From: Pseudoalteromonas shioyasakiensis
GTDB taxonomy: Bacteria > Pseudomonadota > Gammaproteobacteria > Enterobacterales > Alteromonadaceae
Assembly (NCBI RefSeq): GCF_022398475.1
Contig: NZ_JAKEVM010000009.1
Coordinates: 1-55,719, forward strand
Length of the DNA: 55,719 nt
Reading direction: 5' to 3'
Shown here: piece by piece, positions 1 to 9,132 of the stretch
How the letters are laid out: each line of letters starts with the position of its first letter
Position numbering within the stretch: the stretch's first letter is position 1
The notes under the pieces: generated by a model
The model's input: the letters and a program-made list of their open reading frames with translations, nothing else
Databases searched by the model: none
What the model was told of the DNA's origin: nothing
Program-made: the position numbers and the translations under genes

Positions 1-237
1 TACATATAGATAACCACAAAATAGAATAGTAGATATTAGTCAACCTAGTGGCTTACTCATTGCCTTTGAAACTGCAATTGCTGAAATTAAAATCATTGTC
101 CCATTTAATTTACAAAAGGGGCTTTGGCTAAATAGTGCGGGGATCTTCCCCTTATTGAGATTCTGGTTAATCATCCGCTCATTACAGAACAATAATTCTT
201 TTTTAGCGCAGTGCTTATAATTGCGGGAGTAATGACA
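1..237. other. Upstream region of hppD
   Basis: No supportable gene lies here. A reading frame on the plus strand is open from about 14 to 220 but has no ATG and no ribosome binding site, so I do not call it. A GGGGA/TCCCC hairpin with a 3-base loop lies at 139-151; it could be a terminator for a gene left of the window or part of the hppD leader. I see no convincing TyrR-type operator. Confidence 0.4.
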
Positions 238-1284
238 ATGAGCGAAGTAAATAATCCATTAGGCCTAATGGGCATTGAATTCACTGAATACGCAACACCA
301 GATGCAGATTACATGGACAAAGTGTTTACTGATTTTGGCTTCTCAAAGCTAAAAAAATTCAAAGGTAAAGACATTGTTTACTACAACCAACATGACATTC
401 ATTTCTTACTGAACAATGAGCGTGAAGGTTTCTCTGCTGAATTTGCTAAAAGCCACGGTCCAGCAATCTGTTCTATGGGTTGGCGTGTAGAGAATGCACA
501 AAAAGCATTCGAAGTTGCTGTTGAGCGCGGTGCAAAACCTGCAACAGACTCAACTCACAAAAACTTACCATACCCTGCTATTTACGGTATCGGCGACAGC
601 TTAATTTATTTCATCGAGCAATTTGGCGACAAAGGTTCTATCTATGAGTCAGATTTTGAAGATTTAAGCGAGCAAAACATTGTTGAAGACAAAGGCTTCA
701 TCCGTATCGACCATTTAACCAATAACGTTTATAAAGGCACGATGGAAACATGGGCTAACTTCTATAAAGACGTATTTGGTTTTACTGAAGTTCGTTACTT
801 CGACATTAAAGGTCAAAAAACAGCGTTATTATCTTACGCACTTAAATCTCCGTGCGGTACTTTCTCGATTCCAATCAACGAAGGTAAAGATAACAATAAT
901 AACCAAATCGATGAGTACTTAAATGAGTACAATGGTCCGGGTGTACAGCATTTAGCATTCCTAACGAATGACCTAGTAAGCTCACTTGATAAGCTTGACC
1001 AATCAACGATTGCGACGCTTGATATCATCCCTGAGTACTACGACACTATTTTTGACCGTGTGCCTTGGGTTAAAGAAGATAAAGAGAAGATCCGTAAGCA
1101 TCAGATCCTAGTAGATAGCCAAAGCGAAAATTGTTACCTACTACAAATCTTCTCGAAGAACCTATTCGGTCCTATCTTTATCGAGATGATCCAACGTGTA
1201 GATGACGGCGGTTTCGGTGAAGGTAACTTCCAAGCGCTTTTCGAATCAATCGAACGTGATCAAGAGCGTCGTGGTGTAATCTAG
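238..1284 (+). CDS. hppD: 4-hydroxyphenylpyruvate dioxygenase
   Basis: This non-heme iron enzyme converts 4-hydroxyphenylpyruvate to homogentisate in tyrosine catabolism. The 348-aa product has the two vicinal-oxygen-chelate halves of the family. The three expected iron ligands are visible: His159 in RIDHLTNNV, His238 in GPGVQHLAF and Glu316 in FIEMIQR. Length and C-terminal motif are normal for bacterial HPPD. I chose ATG 238 because GGGAG at 225-229 sits 8 bases upstream; an in-frame GTG (211) and ATG (232) are less well placed. A hairpin terminator follows directly, so it is probably transcribed separately from fahA. In related marine bacteria the homogentisate product can oxidise to the brown pigment pyomelanin when the next enzyme is absent or limiting; that enzyme is not in this window. 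Confidence 0.95.
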   Translation: MSEVNNPLGLMGIEFTEYATPDADYMDKVFTDFGFSKLKKFKGKDIVYYNQHDIHFLLNNEREGFSAEFAKSHGPAICSMGWRVENAQKAFEVAVERGAKPATDSTHKNLPYPAIYGIGDSLIYFIEQFGDKGSIYESDFEDLSEQNIVEDKGFIRIDHLTNNVYKGTMETWANFYKDVFGFTEVRYFDIKGQKTALLSYALKSPCGTFSIPINEGKDNNNNQIDEYLNEYNGPGVQHLAFLTNDLVSSLDKLDQSTIATLDIIPEYYDTIFDRVPWVKEDKEKIRKHQILVDSQSENCYLLQIFSKNLFGPIFIEMIQRVDDGGFGEGNFQALFESIERDQERRGVI

Positions 1285-1298
1285 TTCATCATGATGAA

Positions 1299-1332
1299 TA
1301 AAAAGCAGCGTTATTCACACGCTGCTTTTTGT
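1299..1332 (+). terminator. Terminator after hppD
   Basis: A perfect AAAAGCAGCG / CGCTGCTTTT stem with a 9-base loop ends in a T run, 15 bases after the hppD stop codon. It separates hppD from fahA. Confidence 0.8.
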
Positions 1333-1427
1333 CGTTTTAAATTCTGTTTTAAACTAACTGTTTAAATTGCGTTGATTGCCTCCATATAGATAACTAATAA
1401 ATCAGCGCGAACCAATAAGGAAAGAGT

Positions 1428-2741
1428 ATGAGCCTAATTAACGAAACCCACGATATTAATCTAAAAAGCTGGGTTGCATCTGCTAACGAAGCGAACTGTG
1501 ACTTCCCAATTCAAAACCTTCCTTTTGCAGAAGTACGTCGTAAAAATTCAGACGAAGCGTTCCGTGGCGCTGTAGCAATTGGTGATCAAGTTATCGACTT
1601 AGCAAAAGTAAATGAACTTGGTTTATTCTCTGGTGATGCACAAGTTGCTGTTAAAGCCGCAAGCCAAGCTACACTCAATGAATTTATGGGTCTTGGTCAG
1701 CAGTATTGGTCTGCACTTCGTCTAGCATTATCAAAAGCACTTCGTGAAGGTGCGAGTGAGCAAGCGCAATTAAGCGAAGCGCTTATCGCTCAAGCAGAGA
1801 TCGAATTTGCGCTGCCGTGTCGCATTGGTGATTACACTGACTTTTATACTTCTATTTACCACGCAACAGCGGTAGGTAGTCTATTCCGCCCTGATAACCC
1901 ACTTCTACCTAACTATAAATGGGTACCAATTGGTTATCACGGCCGCTCATCGTCAATTGATGTTTCAGGTCAAACGTTCCACCGTCCTAACGGTCAAACT
2001 AAAGCGCCAGATGCAGAAGCACCATCATTCGGCCCTTGTAAACGCCTAGACTACGAACTTGAGTTAGGCATTTACCTTGGTAAAGGTAATGAATTAGGCG
2101 ATGCAATTGCCATTGAAAATGCTGAAAACCACGTATTTGGTTTCTGTGTATTTAATGACTGGTCTGCACGTGATTTACAAGCATGGGAATACCAGCCGCT
2201 TGGTCCATTCCTTGCGAAGAACTTCGCTTCGACTGTATCTCCTTGGATTGTTACCACAGAAGCACTGGCACCATTTAGAACAAATTGGACACGTGACGAA
2301 AACGATCCACAACCAATGGACTATTTAGAGTCAGCTCATAACCGTGAGTTTGGTGCATTCGATATCAAAATGGATGTGCAAATTGAAACTGAAAAGATGC
2401 GTGCGGCTGGCGAAGCACCAACACAAGTATCTAAATCAAGCTTCAAACACTCTTACTGGACAGTCGCGCAAATGGTGACTCACCACACAGTAAATGGCTG
2501 TAACTTCCAACCAGGCGACATGTTAGGTTCAGGTACGCAATCAGGTCCTGAGCACGAAGAAGCTGGTTCATTATTAGAACTATCACGCGGTGGTAAAGAA
2601 AAGATCACCCTAGCTAATGGCGAACAACGTGCTTTCTTGGAAGATGGCGACAACGTAATCATGCATGGTTGGTGTGAAAAAGACGGTTTTGCACGTATTG
2701 GTTTTGGTTCAGTCGAAGGTACAGTACTACCTGCAAAATAA
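1428..2741 (+). CDS. fahA: Fumarylacetoacetase
   Basis: This enzyme hydrolyses fumarylacetoacetate to fumarate and acetoacetate, the last step of tyrosine and homogentisate breakdown. The 437-aa product has the full eukaryote-type FAH length, with an N-terminal SH3-like part and the catalytic domain. Expected active-site stretches are present: DYTDFYTSIYHATAVG (metal Asp and catalytic His), YELELGIYLG (two metal Glu), and FNDWSARDLQAWEYQPLG followed by FLAKNF (Asp and Lys). AAGGA lies just upstream of ATG 1428. It follows hppD after about 140 bp but behind a terminator. The genes for the two steps between HPPD and FAH, homogentisate dioxygenase and maleylacetoacetate isomerase, are not next to it. 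Some authors call this gene hmgB. Confidence 0.95.
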   Translation: MSLINETHDINLKSWVASANEANCDFPIQNLPFAEVRRKNSDEAFRGAVAIGDQVIDLAKVNELGLFSGDAQVAVKAASQATLNEFMGLGQQYWSALRLALSKALREGASEQAQLSEALIAQAEIEFALPCRIGDYTDFYTSIYHATAVGSLFRPDNPLLPNYKWVPIGYHGRSSSIDVSGQTFHRPNGQTKAPDAEAPSFGPCKRLDYELELGIYLGKGNELGDAIAIENAENHVFGFCVFNDWSARDLQAWEYQPLGPFLAKNFASTVSPWIVTTEALAPFRTNWTRDENDPQPMDYLESAHNREFGAFDIKMDVQIETEKMRAAGEAPTQVSKSSFKHSYWTVAQMVTHHTVNGCNFQPGDMLGSGTQSGPEHEEAGSLLELSRGGKEKITLANGEQRAFLEDGDNVIMHGWCEKDGFARIGFGSVEGTVLPAK

Positions 2742-2777
2742 AAATAACTAGCTATTTTTATTTCCAGAACAACGATT

Positions 2778-2803
2778 AAGGGCATTTTTTGCCCTTTTTT
2801 TTG
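2778..2803 (+). terminator. Terminator after fahA
   Basis: An AAGGGCA / TGCCCTT stem with a short T loop is followed by a run of at least eight T, 37 bases after the fahA stop codon. Confidence 0.85.
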
Positions 2804-2892
2804 CATTTTTTTCAGTTGAGTTACAATTTTTTGCTGGCTTTTTTAAATCAGATTGCTATCTTAGCTCGGTTATTAGTCAAATTTTGTACGCC

Positions 2893-4044
2893 ATGTTAGT
2901 TAAACTTAAGTCTTTTTATCGCACGTTTTTTCCAGCTAGACAGCTGTTGATCCGTCAAAATGGCGAGGTAAAACACTTAGTATTAGCCCCTTGGGTGCAA
3001 TTAACGACTTTACTAGTCATTTTAACTGCTATTGTTTGGTTAAGCATTTCGACACTACAAATCATTTCTCAAGCTGACAAGATCACCAGCATTGAACAAA
3101 CCCAGCTTACGAAACAACAAGAATGGCAAAAACAGCATTATCAGCAACAAGCTGTCTATGAAAAACAGCTCCAGCAATTAGCCGTACTTGAACAAAAGCA
3201 AGCGCTATTGCAAAGCATGATCGAGTCATTACCAGAATCAATGAACAAACCGGCACTGCCAACCGACGCAGAGCCATTGCTTTTACCTGTTCAGGAGCAC
3301 GCTGAAGAGTTTCACGCACCTTTAGAAGATGAACAGCAACCAAAACAAGTTAAACGCTTAGAGAGCATTTCTGAGCGCCTAGCTCGCCTTGATGCAGCTT
3401 ATAACAACAGCTTTGTTGTATTAGATGAGCAAATTAAACTTCGCCACCAAGAAATTGTTGCTATGTTAGAGGGCGCAGGCCTTGATAGTAGCCTTGCCAA
3501 TGGTTCGGTATTAGAAGGTACAGATACCGCACAAGGTGGTCCATTAGACTTATTCGACGAATCAAAAATCCCTCTTGAGTTTTTAGCAATTGCCGACAAA
3601 TTGCTGGCATTAAATAACCTCGAAAACTTACTGAGCGAATTACCACAAACACTTCCTGCTGCCGATTACTACATTTCAAGTAGTTATGGTCTACGAAAAG
3701 ATCCAATGAATGGCCGCCGCGCTTTTCACAAAGGCGTTGATTTAGCAGGTTGGCATAAAACCGAAATTTTTGCTCCCGCTGACGGCACCGTTTTACGTGC
3801 TGGTCGTAATGGCGGTTATGGCAACTTTATCGAACTACAACACAAAAATGGCTTCGTTACTCGCTTCGGTCACCTTAATAAAATTAAGGTTAAAAAAGGC
3901 CAAACAGTGACTAAAGACGATGTCATCGGCTTAATGGGTAGTACTGGCCGTAGTACCAGCACTCACCTACATTACGAAGTTTTAGTGAATGGCAAACATG
4001 TCAACCCGGTTAAAATAACAAAGGCGCTTTCTCGTGTTCGGTAA
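2893..4044 (+). CDS. Inner-membrane M23 (LytM) peptidase
   Basis: This is a predicted zinc endopeptidase that cleaves peptidoglycan cross-links in the periplasm. The 383-aa product has a short cytoplasmic N-terminus, one membrane helix at about 33-52, a long Gln/Glu-rich coiled coil (about 55-220) and a C-terminal LytM domain (about 258-375). Metal and catalytic residues look intact: His279 and Asp283 in HKGVD, and His358 and His360 in THLHYEV, so it should be an active enzyme rather than a degenerate activator. The start is chosen at the first ATG; a TTG at 2884 is possible, and neither has a strong ribosome binding site. Its end overlaps the bactofilin gene by 11 bases, which suggests translational coupling. 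Helicobacter csd1-ccmA has a comparable arrangement, so a role in cell shape is likely. Confidence 0.88.
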   Translation: MLVKLKSFYRTFFPARQLLIRQNGEVKHLVLAPWVQLTTLLVILTAIVWLSISTLQIISQADKITSIEQTQLTKQQEWQKQHYQQQAVYEKQLQQLAVLEQKQALLQSMIESLPESMNKPALPTDAEPLLLPVQEHAEEFHAPLEDEQQPKQVKRLESISERLARLDAAYNNSFVVLDEQIKLRHQEIVAMLEGAGLDSSLANGSVLEGTDTAQGGPLDLFDESKIPLEFLAIADKLLALNNLENLLSELPQTLPAADYYISSSYGLRKDPMNGRRAFHKGVDLAGWHKTEIFAPADGTVLRAGRNGGYGNFIELQHKNGFVTRFGHLNKIKVKKGQTVTKDDVIGLMGSTGRSTSTHLHYEVLVNGKHVNPVKITKALSRVR

Positions 4045-4516
4045 AAAAAAACAATCAGCAGCTAGCTCGTCTGGCTCATCTTTAAAAAGAACCAACCACA
4101 CCCCTTCTATTATTTCTGAAGACGTTCGTTTAACTGGCGGCCTCAGCAGCCAAGGTGAAGTTCAGCTTGACGGTCGCATCGAAGGCGATTTACGTGTTAA
4201 ACATTTAGTGATTGGTCACACTGGCATGATTGAAGGTGTTATTGAAGCTGACAGTGTCATCGTCAAAGGTAAAATTATTGGTTCGCTTATTGCCAATAAA
4301 GTGACTATTGAAAGCACTGCAGAAGTTCATGGCGATGTATTTCATGACACCCTGAGCATCGAAGCCGGCGCAATCATTGAAGGCAGCTTAAAACATCGTA
4401 ATGAAGAAGATAATGTGGCGCCTATTAAGCCTGAAGAACAAAACAGTTCTTCAATACTGGCTGATGATGACAACGACCTGTCGTTTGTAAACAAACAAGC
4501 CGCTGATAAGTCTTAA
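4034..4516 (+). CDS. Bactofilin (polymer-forming cytoskeletal protein)
   Basis: Bactofilins polymerise without nucleotide into a right-handed beta-helix and help place cell-wall enzymes. The 160-aa product has a basic, low-complexity N-terminal tail (MFGKKKQ), a beta-helical core at about 28-120 with repeated Gly/Val/Ile turns (VQLDGRIEGDLRV, IEGVIEADSVIVKG), and an acidic tail. The GTG start at 4034 is supported because it gives the typical MFGKK N-terminus. It lies inside the end of the M23 peptidase gene, so the two are probably co-translated and their products may work together at the membrane. The stop codon overlaps by 3 bases the stop of the convergent gene on the other strand. Confidence 0.9.
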   Translation: MFGKKKQSAASSSGSSLKRTNHTPSIISEDVRLTGGLSSQGEVQLDGRIEGDLRVKHLVIGHTGMIEGVIEADSVIVKGKIIGSLIANKVTIESTAEVHGDVFHDTLSIEAGAIIEGSLKHRNEEDNVAPIKPEEQNSSSILADDDNDLSFVNKQAADKS

Positions 4517-4989
4517 CGTTTTTTAGCGGTTACATACATTGTAATATCCGCGGTGAAAACGAGTTCATCGCGGCTATTATAAACCTTCACTGGTACTAGC
4601 AAGTCTTGCTTTTCTAACCACTCACTCGGCACGTCTATCTGGGCAACAGCACGCATATCTGTGTCAATTTTCGCTAAATAATTCACTGTCATGCCTTTTG
4701 GGATCCAGCGATGTGTTTTTGCCGGCACAGTTGCATCAACCATCAAGCCAGCGCATAGCTCAGCAACATTACATTGTGCAATTGCATGGATGGTACCAAT
4801 GTGATTATGGATTGCTCGGCGATTTTTAACAGTTGCGCTGCAATGCCCAGCATTTAAATCTGTGATCAATGGCTTTATTGAACCAAAGTAAGGGGCTTTA
4901 AAGCACACGGCTTTACTAAACAACCAGTTACCCTTCGGCAGTGACAGGCATTTAGTCCAAATTTTTAATAATGATGATTGTGAGCTCAC
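4513..4989 (-). CDS. DUF4442-type hotdog-fold protein, possible thioesterase
   Basis: The 158-aa product resembles the DUF4442 branch of the hotdog fold, which is related to acyl-CoA thioesterases such as PaaI. Visible features are FKAPYFGSIKPLITDLNAGHCSA near the N-terminus, the RRAIHNHIGTIHAIAQCNVAEL helix with the conserved N-H-x-G-T-x-H pattern, and a C-terminal beta-rich part. No signal peptide or membrane segment is seen, so it is probably cytoplasmic. The substrate is unknown. It is convergent with bactofilin and divergent from the MFS gene. Confidence 0.75.
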   Translation of the reverse strand: MSSQSSLLKIWTKCLSLPKGNWLFSKAVCFKAPYFGSIKPLITDLNAGHCSATVKNRRAIHNHIGTIHAIAQCNVAELCAGLMVDATVPAKTHRWIPKGMTVNYLAKIDTDMRAVAQIDVPSEWLEKQDLLVPVKVYNSRDELVFTADITMYVTAKKR

Positions 4990-5155
4990 GACGTTTATCC
5001 ATTATTTTTATGATGTGAGATAAAAAGCTAACACATCAGACCAGATAGCGAAATGGAAAATTTTTGTTAGCAGTTTTAATGATTACACATTTCGCTAAGT
5101 GAACGCTTTTCTTTTCCTTTAGGGGCACATAAAATACCGTTTTAAAGGAGAGCGA

Positions 5156-6328
5156 ATGCAGTCACGCCAGCACAAAAACCTCAGCTTACTATTTATTCTT
5201 GGCCTTCTGGTTATCTTTAGCCCGTTAGCAATTGATATTTACTTACCCGCTTTTCCGACCATTGCAGAACAATTCAGCGCTTCAGAAAAGCAAATTCAGC
5301 AAACCGTCGCTATTTTTATGCTTACCGTTGGGCTTGGACAGCTCATTGCAGGGCCATTAGCAGATAAATTTGGTCGTAAGCCTGTGGCAATTACCGGTGT
5401 GACAATTTATGGTTTAGCGGCTTTTGGCGCGTATCTGGCACCTGATTTTACAAGCCTGATGATTGCAAGAGCACTGCAAGGTTTGGGGGCCTGTGCCACA
5501 TTTGTAGTAGCGTTTGCCATTGTAAGAGATAGATTTGGTAGTGAACGTAGCGGCCAAATCATTACTTATCTTAATGGTATCGTATGCTTTATCCCTGCCC
5601 TCGCGCCAATTTTAGGTGCTTGGCTCACAGTACAGTTTGGCTGGCGCATGAACTTTTTATTCATGGCTGTATTTGCACTCATTGGTTTATTCATAACCTT
5701 GTTAATGTACAAAGAAACCCGCCCTGCAGATAGTGTATATAGTGGTCATATTCTTGACCTGCGCCGTTTTATGCCAATTATCAGAACGCCATTGTTTTTA
5801 TTTCATAGCTTAATTTGCTTGGTAACTATGTCGGCTATTTTAGTCTTCGTTACGTTAGCACCTGGCTGGCTTATTACTAAATTAGGTGGCAGTGTTACCG
5901 ACTTTACTTTCTGGTTTACCTGTAATGCGGTCTTGAGCATTGTTGCAAGCTTTATTATGCCACTGTACATCAAACGCCAACCAAAACGCGCGTTAAAAGC
6001 AGGACTCTTGTTGCTTGTAATCGCAGGTGCCTTAATGATGGCCTTTAGCCAACAACGTACTGCGCTTGCGTTGATGTTTCCGATGTTTATTGCTGCGTTT
6101 GGTTTTGCACTGACACTTGGCTCATCTGCAGGCCGTGCACTAAGTTTATTTCCTAAGCAAGCAGGCACAGCATCAGCACTTATTGGCTTAATGCAAATGA
6201 GTGGCGCAAGCTTATTAGTGTTTATAACGCAATTGTTAAATTTGACTACACCAGTATTAATTGGCGTGCATTTTTTAATGCTCATCCCTTTCACCTACTT
6301 ATTGTTCAAATATAAGCACTTGTCATAA
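5156..6328 (+). CDS. Bcr/CflA-family MFS drug efflux transporter
   Basis: The 390-aa product has 12 predicted membrane helices and belongs to the DHA1 branch of the major facilitator superfamily. The Bcr/CflA signature is clear: FSPLAIDIYLPAFP in helix 1, motif A GPLADKFGRKP in the loop between helices 2 and 3, and ARALQGLGACATFV in helix 4. Such proteins export drugs or small metabolites by proton antiport across the inner membrane. AAAGGAG lies 5 bases before ATG 5156. It is a single gene, with no local regulator to hint at a substrate. Confidence 0.9.
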   Translation: MQSRQHKNLSLLFILGLLVIFSPLAIDIYLPAFPTIAEQFSASEKQIQQTVAIFMLTVGLGQLIAGPLADKFGRKPVAITGVTIYGLAAFGAYLAPDFTSLMIARALQGLGACATFVVAFAIVRDRFGSERSGQIITYLNGIVCFIPALAPILGAWLTVQFGWRMNFLFMAVFALIGLFITLLMYKETRPADSVYSGHILDLRRFMPIIRTPLFLFHSLICLVTMSAILVFVTLAPGWLITKLGGSVTDFTFWFTCNAVLSIVASFIMPLYIKRQPKRALKAGLLLLVIAGALMMAFSQQRTALALMFPMFIAAFGFALTLGSSAGRALSLFPKQAGTASALIGLMQMSGASLLVFITQLLNLTTPVLIGVHFLMLIPFTYLLFKYKHLS

Positions 6329-6551
6329 AAAAGTTTTATCATACTTTTAGTCATAACGGGTAAATGAGAATCGTTATACTCTATTTATCCGTTTAGACAT
6401 CTTGTTATTTCCTACCGTTATAAAAAGCATCTTTCTAGAATAATTTGTTCCAGTTTTGTGGATTATTTTACTTGTACCCATAGCATCATTAATCTATTGT
6501 TTACTCACGTTAACATTTGGTTAACTCAAAAACATGTTTGGGATACGAATT

Positions 6552-8393
6552 ATGAAAAAGAATAAATTAGCATTAGCACTGATCATCAGTGGACTATGTG
6601 CAGCAGGAACTGCAAACGCAGCAAATGACCGTTACATCATCCAAGTAGACAACAATAAAAAAGGCGTAGTTAAAGCACTCGCTAAAAAGCTTGGTGGTGA
6701 TATTAAAGTTGATGGTAATGGCTTTATTGCAGCGCAATTTACAGGTCATGACCTTGCAAGCGTAAAAGGCTTACTAAACAACCCTCACATCAAACTAATT
6801 GAAGAAGACCAAAAGCGTGTACCAATGGCGCTTTATAACGATGACGCTGGTAATGCAATGCAGCAGCAATTAACGCCATACGCAGTTTACCAATCACAAG
6901 CTGATCAAGTTACCTTCGATGCAAATGCTGGCATGAAAGTCTGTGTGATTGACTCAGGTTTAGATGCTACAAACCCTGATTTCGTATGGGGTAACATTAC
7001 AGGTGATAATGACAGTGGCACAGGCAACTGGTACGACAATGGTGGCCCACATGGTACCCACGTAGCAGGTACTATTGGCGCAGCAGACAACAATGTTGGT
7101 GTGGTTGGTATGGCGCCCGGTGTGGCAATGCACATCATAAAAGTATTCAACGCTGAAGGCTGGGGTTACTCTTCAGACTTAGCACACGCAGCAGATTTAT
7201 GTTCTCAGGCAGGTGCAAATATCATCAGCATGAGCCTTGGTGGCGGTGGTTCAAATAGCACCGAGTCTAACGCATTTGCTAATTTCACAAGCGCTGGCGG
7301 TTTAGTTGTTGCTGCAGCGGGTAACGATGGTAACAACGTACGTTCATACCCTGCAGGCTATCCATCAGTAATGATGGTTGGTGCAAATGATGCGGACAAC
7401 CAAATTGCAGATTTCTCGCAATTCCCTAGCTGTACATCTGGTCGCGGTAAACGCGCTACTACAGATGAAACTATCTGTGTTGAAGTAACAGCAGGTGGTG
7501 TTGATACTCTTTCTACTTACCCTGCTGGTATGGCAACGTCAGCTAGCTTAGCAGCTGATGGCGCAGGCTTTGCTACTTCATCAATGGAAAACGCGGGTAA
7601 TGCATCAGGCACGGCGTATTACATGGGTACTGCTGAAAGCGTAGATGCTGGCGCAGCGGGGAAAATTTGTATGATTGACCGCGGCAATATCTCGTTCTAT
7701 GACAAGGTAAATAACTGCGAAAACTCAGGCGGTATCGGGGCTGTTATCATCAATAACGAAGCTGGCATGTTATACGCTACACTAGGCGATACTAACGATA
7801 CAACAATTCCAGCTGTCGGTGCGGCACTTGAAGACCGTTCAGCTCTTCTTTCAAGCACAACTATTGATATCGCAATTGGTACTAGTGATTATGGTTTCAT
7901 GAGCGGTACATCAATGGCAACGCCTGCTGTTTCAGGTATCGCAGCGCTAGTATGGTCAAATCACCCTGAGTGTACGGGTACAGAAATCCGTGATGCACTA
8001 AAAGCAACGGCAGAAGATCAAGGTGCTTCTGGTCACGATGTTTACTTCGGTCACGGTATTGTTAAAGCAGCTGACGCAGATGCATACCTAACAGCCAATG
8101 GCTGTGCAGGTGGTGGCGATAATGGCGGTGGCACAACACCAGGTGGTGATGATATTAGTCTTTCTACTTCAGGTTATAAGTCAAAAGGCACTAAATACAT
8201 TGATTTAAGCTGGAGTGGCGCTGCTACAAGCACTGTAGATGTTTACCGTAATGGTAGCAAAGTAGGCTCAGTGGCAAACACTAACAGCTATACTGACACT
8301 ATCACAACAAAAGGTGGTGGCACTTACACTTACCAAGTATGTGAAGCACAAAGCACAACTGTTTGTTCAAACAACAGCACTGTGACGTTCTAA
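6552..8393 (+). CDS. Secreted subtilisin-like serine protease (S8)
   Basis: This is a predicted extracellular protease. The 613-aa product has a signal peptide (basic MKKNK, hydrophobic core, cleavage near ANA-AND at about 23/24), an inhibitor I9-type propeptide (about 25-80) and a subtilase domain. The triad is intact: Asp134 in VIDSGLD, His167 in PHGTHVAG and Ser454 in SGTSMATP. Between His and Ser there is a long insert of PA-domain type containing GKICMIDRGNISFYDKV. After a Gly-rich linker (GGGDNGGGTTPGG), a C-terminal domain of about 80 residues looks fibronectin-III-like (DLSWSG, VDVYRNG, YTYQVCEA) and may bind substrate or be removed on maturation. ATG 6552 is preferred over ATG 6534 because it gives a clean signal peptide and has GGGA 8 bases upstream. 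Confidence 0.93.
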   Translation: MKKNKLALALIISGLCAAGTANAANDRYIIQVDNNKKGVVKALAKKLGGDIKVDGNGFIAAQFTGHDLASVKGLLNNPHIKLIEEDQKRVPMALYNDDAGNAMQQQLTPYAVYQSQADQVTFDANAGMKVCVIDSGLDATNPDFVWGNITGDNDSGTGNWYDNGGPHGTHVAGTIGAADNNVGVVGMAPGVAMHIIKVFNAEGWGYSSDLAHAADLCSQAGANIISMSLGGGGSNSTESNAFANFTSAGGLVVAAAGNDGNNVRSYPAGYPSVMMVGANDADNQIADFSQFPSCTSGRGKRATTDETICVEVTAGGVDTLSTYPAGMATSASLAADGAGFATSSMENAGNASGTAYYMGTAESVDAGAAGKICMIDRGNISFYDKVNNCENSGGIGAVIINNEAGMLYATLGDTNDTTIPAVGAALEDRSALLSSTTIDIAIGTSDYGFMSGTSMATPAVSGIAALVWSNHPECTGTEIRDALKATAEDQGASGHDVYFGHGIVKAADADAYLTANGCAGGGDNGGGTTPGGDDISLSTSGYKSKGTKYIDLSWSGAATSTVDVYRNGSKVGSVANTNSYTDTITTKGGGTYTYQVCEAQSTTVCSNNSTVTF

Positions 8394-8410
8394 TACTTTC
8401 CCCAACCCAA

Positions 8411-8440
8411 ATCAGCGGGCATTGATTGTCCGCTTTTTCT
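8411..8440 (+). terminator. Terminator after the subtilase gene
   Basis: An AGCGG / CCGCT stem with a short A-T-rich loop is followed by TTTTTCTTTTT. Confidence 0.7.
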
Positions 8441-8491
8441 TTTTCTAGAAGCTTGTTAAAATCAACTACCTAGCTTTTTATCTTTGTGCCG

Positions 8492-9124
8492 ATGATCAAT
8501 CCAGAATTTCTACTGTCGTTTTTAGGCGCCAGCTTTTTAATTGCCGTGGCCCCCGGCCCTTCTAATGCATTTTTAATGGCACAAACCTTTGCCAATGGCC
8601 GTAAAGCCGGGATGCAAAGTGCCTTTGGTTTTGCCTTAGGTGGTGTGGTGCATACTTTTTTTGCGGTGGTAGGTTTAACGGCAATTTTAAAAGCGTCGAC
8701 TGTTGCCTATACCACAGTTCAGTATTTAGGTGCGGCGTACCTGTGCTATTTAGGCGTAATGACGTTAAAAGACACCTTTACACAGCCTGAGTCAGAGTGC
8801 GAAGAAAAACCCCATGTAAGTACCAGTAAAAAGCAAAATGTGATGTTTCAAGCAATGATGACCGAGGTACTTAATCCAAAAGTCGCTCTATTCTTTATTG
8901 CGTTTATTCCGCAGTTCGTCGATCCGAGCTTATCTTCAACGACCTTTCAGCTCGCTTTTTTTGGTTTACTTTACCCGCTTTTTGCTTTTCCAATCGACTG
9001 CACGTATATTTATTTCGGCGATAAGATAGCCAGTTATTTTCGTGAGCACCCACAAACCCAAATTTGGATTGATCGGATCACGGGGCTGGTGTTTATTGCA
9101 CTAGCAATTAACCTATTGATATAA
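8492..9124 (+). CDS. LysE/RhtB-family exporter
   Basis: This 210-aa inner-membrane protein belongs to the LysE/RhtB family, which exports amino acids or related small molecules. The family signature is visible at the N-terminus (AVAPGPSNAFLMAQTFANGRKAGM), followed by about six membrane helices and the conserved stretch TEVLNPKVALFFIAFIPQFV after the central loop. ATG 8492 is preferred; a GTG two codons earlier is possible. It ends 8 bases before mgsA, so the two are probably co-transcribed. The substrate cannot be told from sequence. Confidence 0.88.
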   Translation: MINPEFLLSFLGASFLIAVAPGPSNAFLMAQTFANGRKAGMQSAFGFALGGVVHTFFAVVGLTAILKASTVAYTTVQYLGAAYLCYLGVMTLKDTFTQPESECEEKPHVSTSKKQNVMFQAMMTEVLNPKVALFFIAFIPQFVDPSLSSTTFQLAFFGLLYPLFAFPIDCTYIYFGDKIASYFREHPQTQIWIDRITGLVFIALAINLLI

Positions 9125-9132
9125 GAGCACTT

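Noticed and set aside
14..220. Open plus-strand frame before hppD
   Set aside because: No ATG, no ribosome binding site, and it runs into the hppD leader.
2480..2806. 108-aa minus-strand frame
   Set aside because: It overlaps the catalytic end of fahA and reads through its terminator.
5803..6294. 163-aa minus-strand frame
   Set aside because: It lies wholly inside the Bcr/CflA transporter gene, whose frame is well supported.
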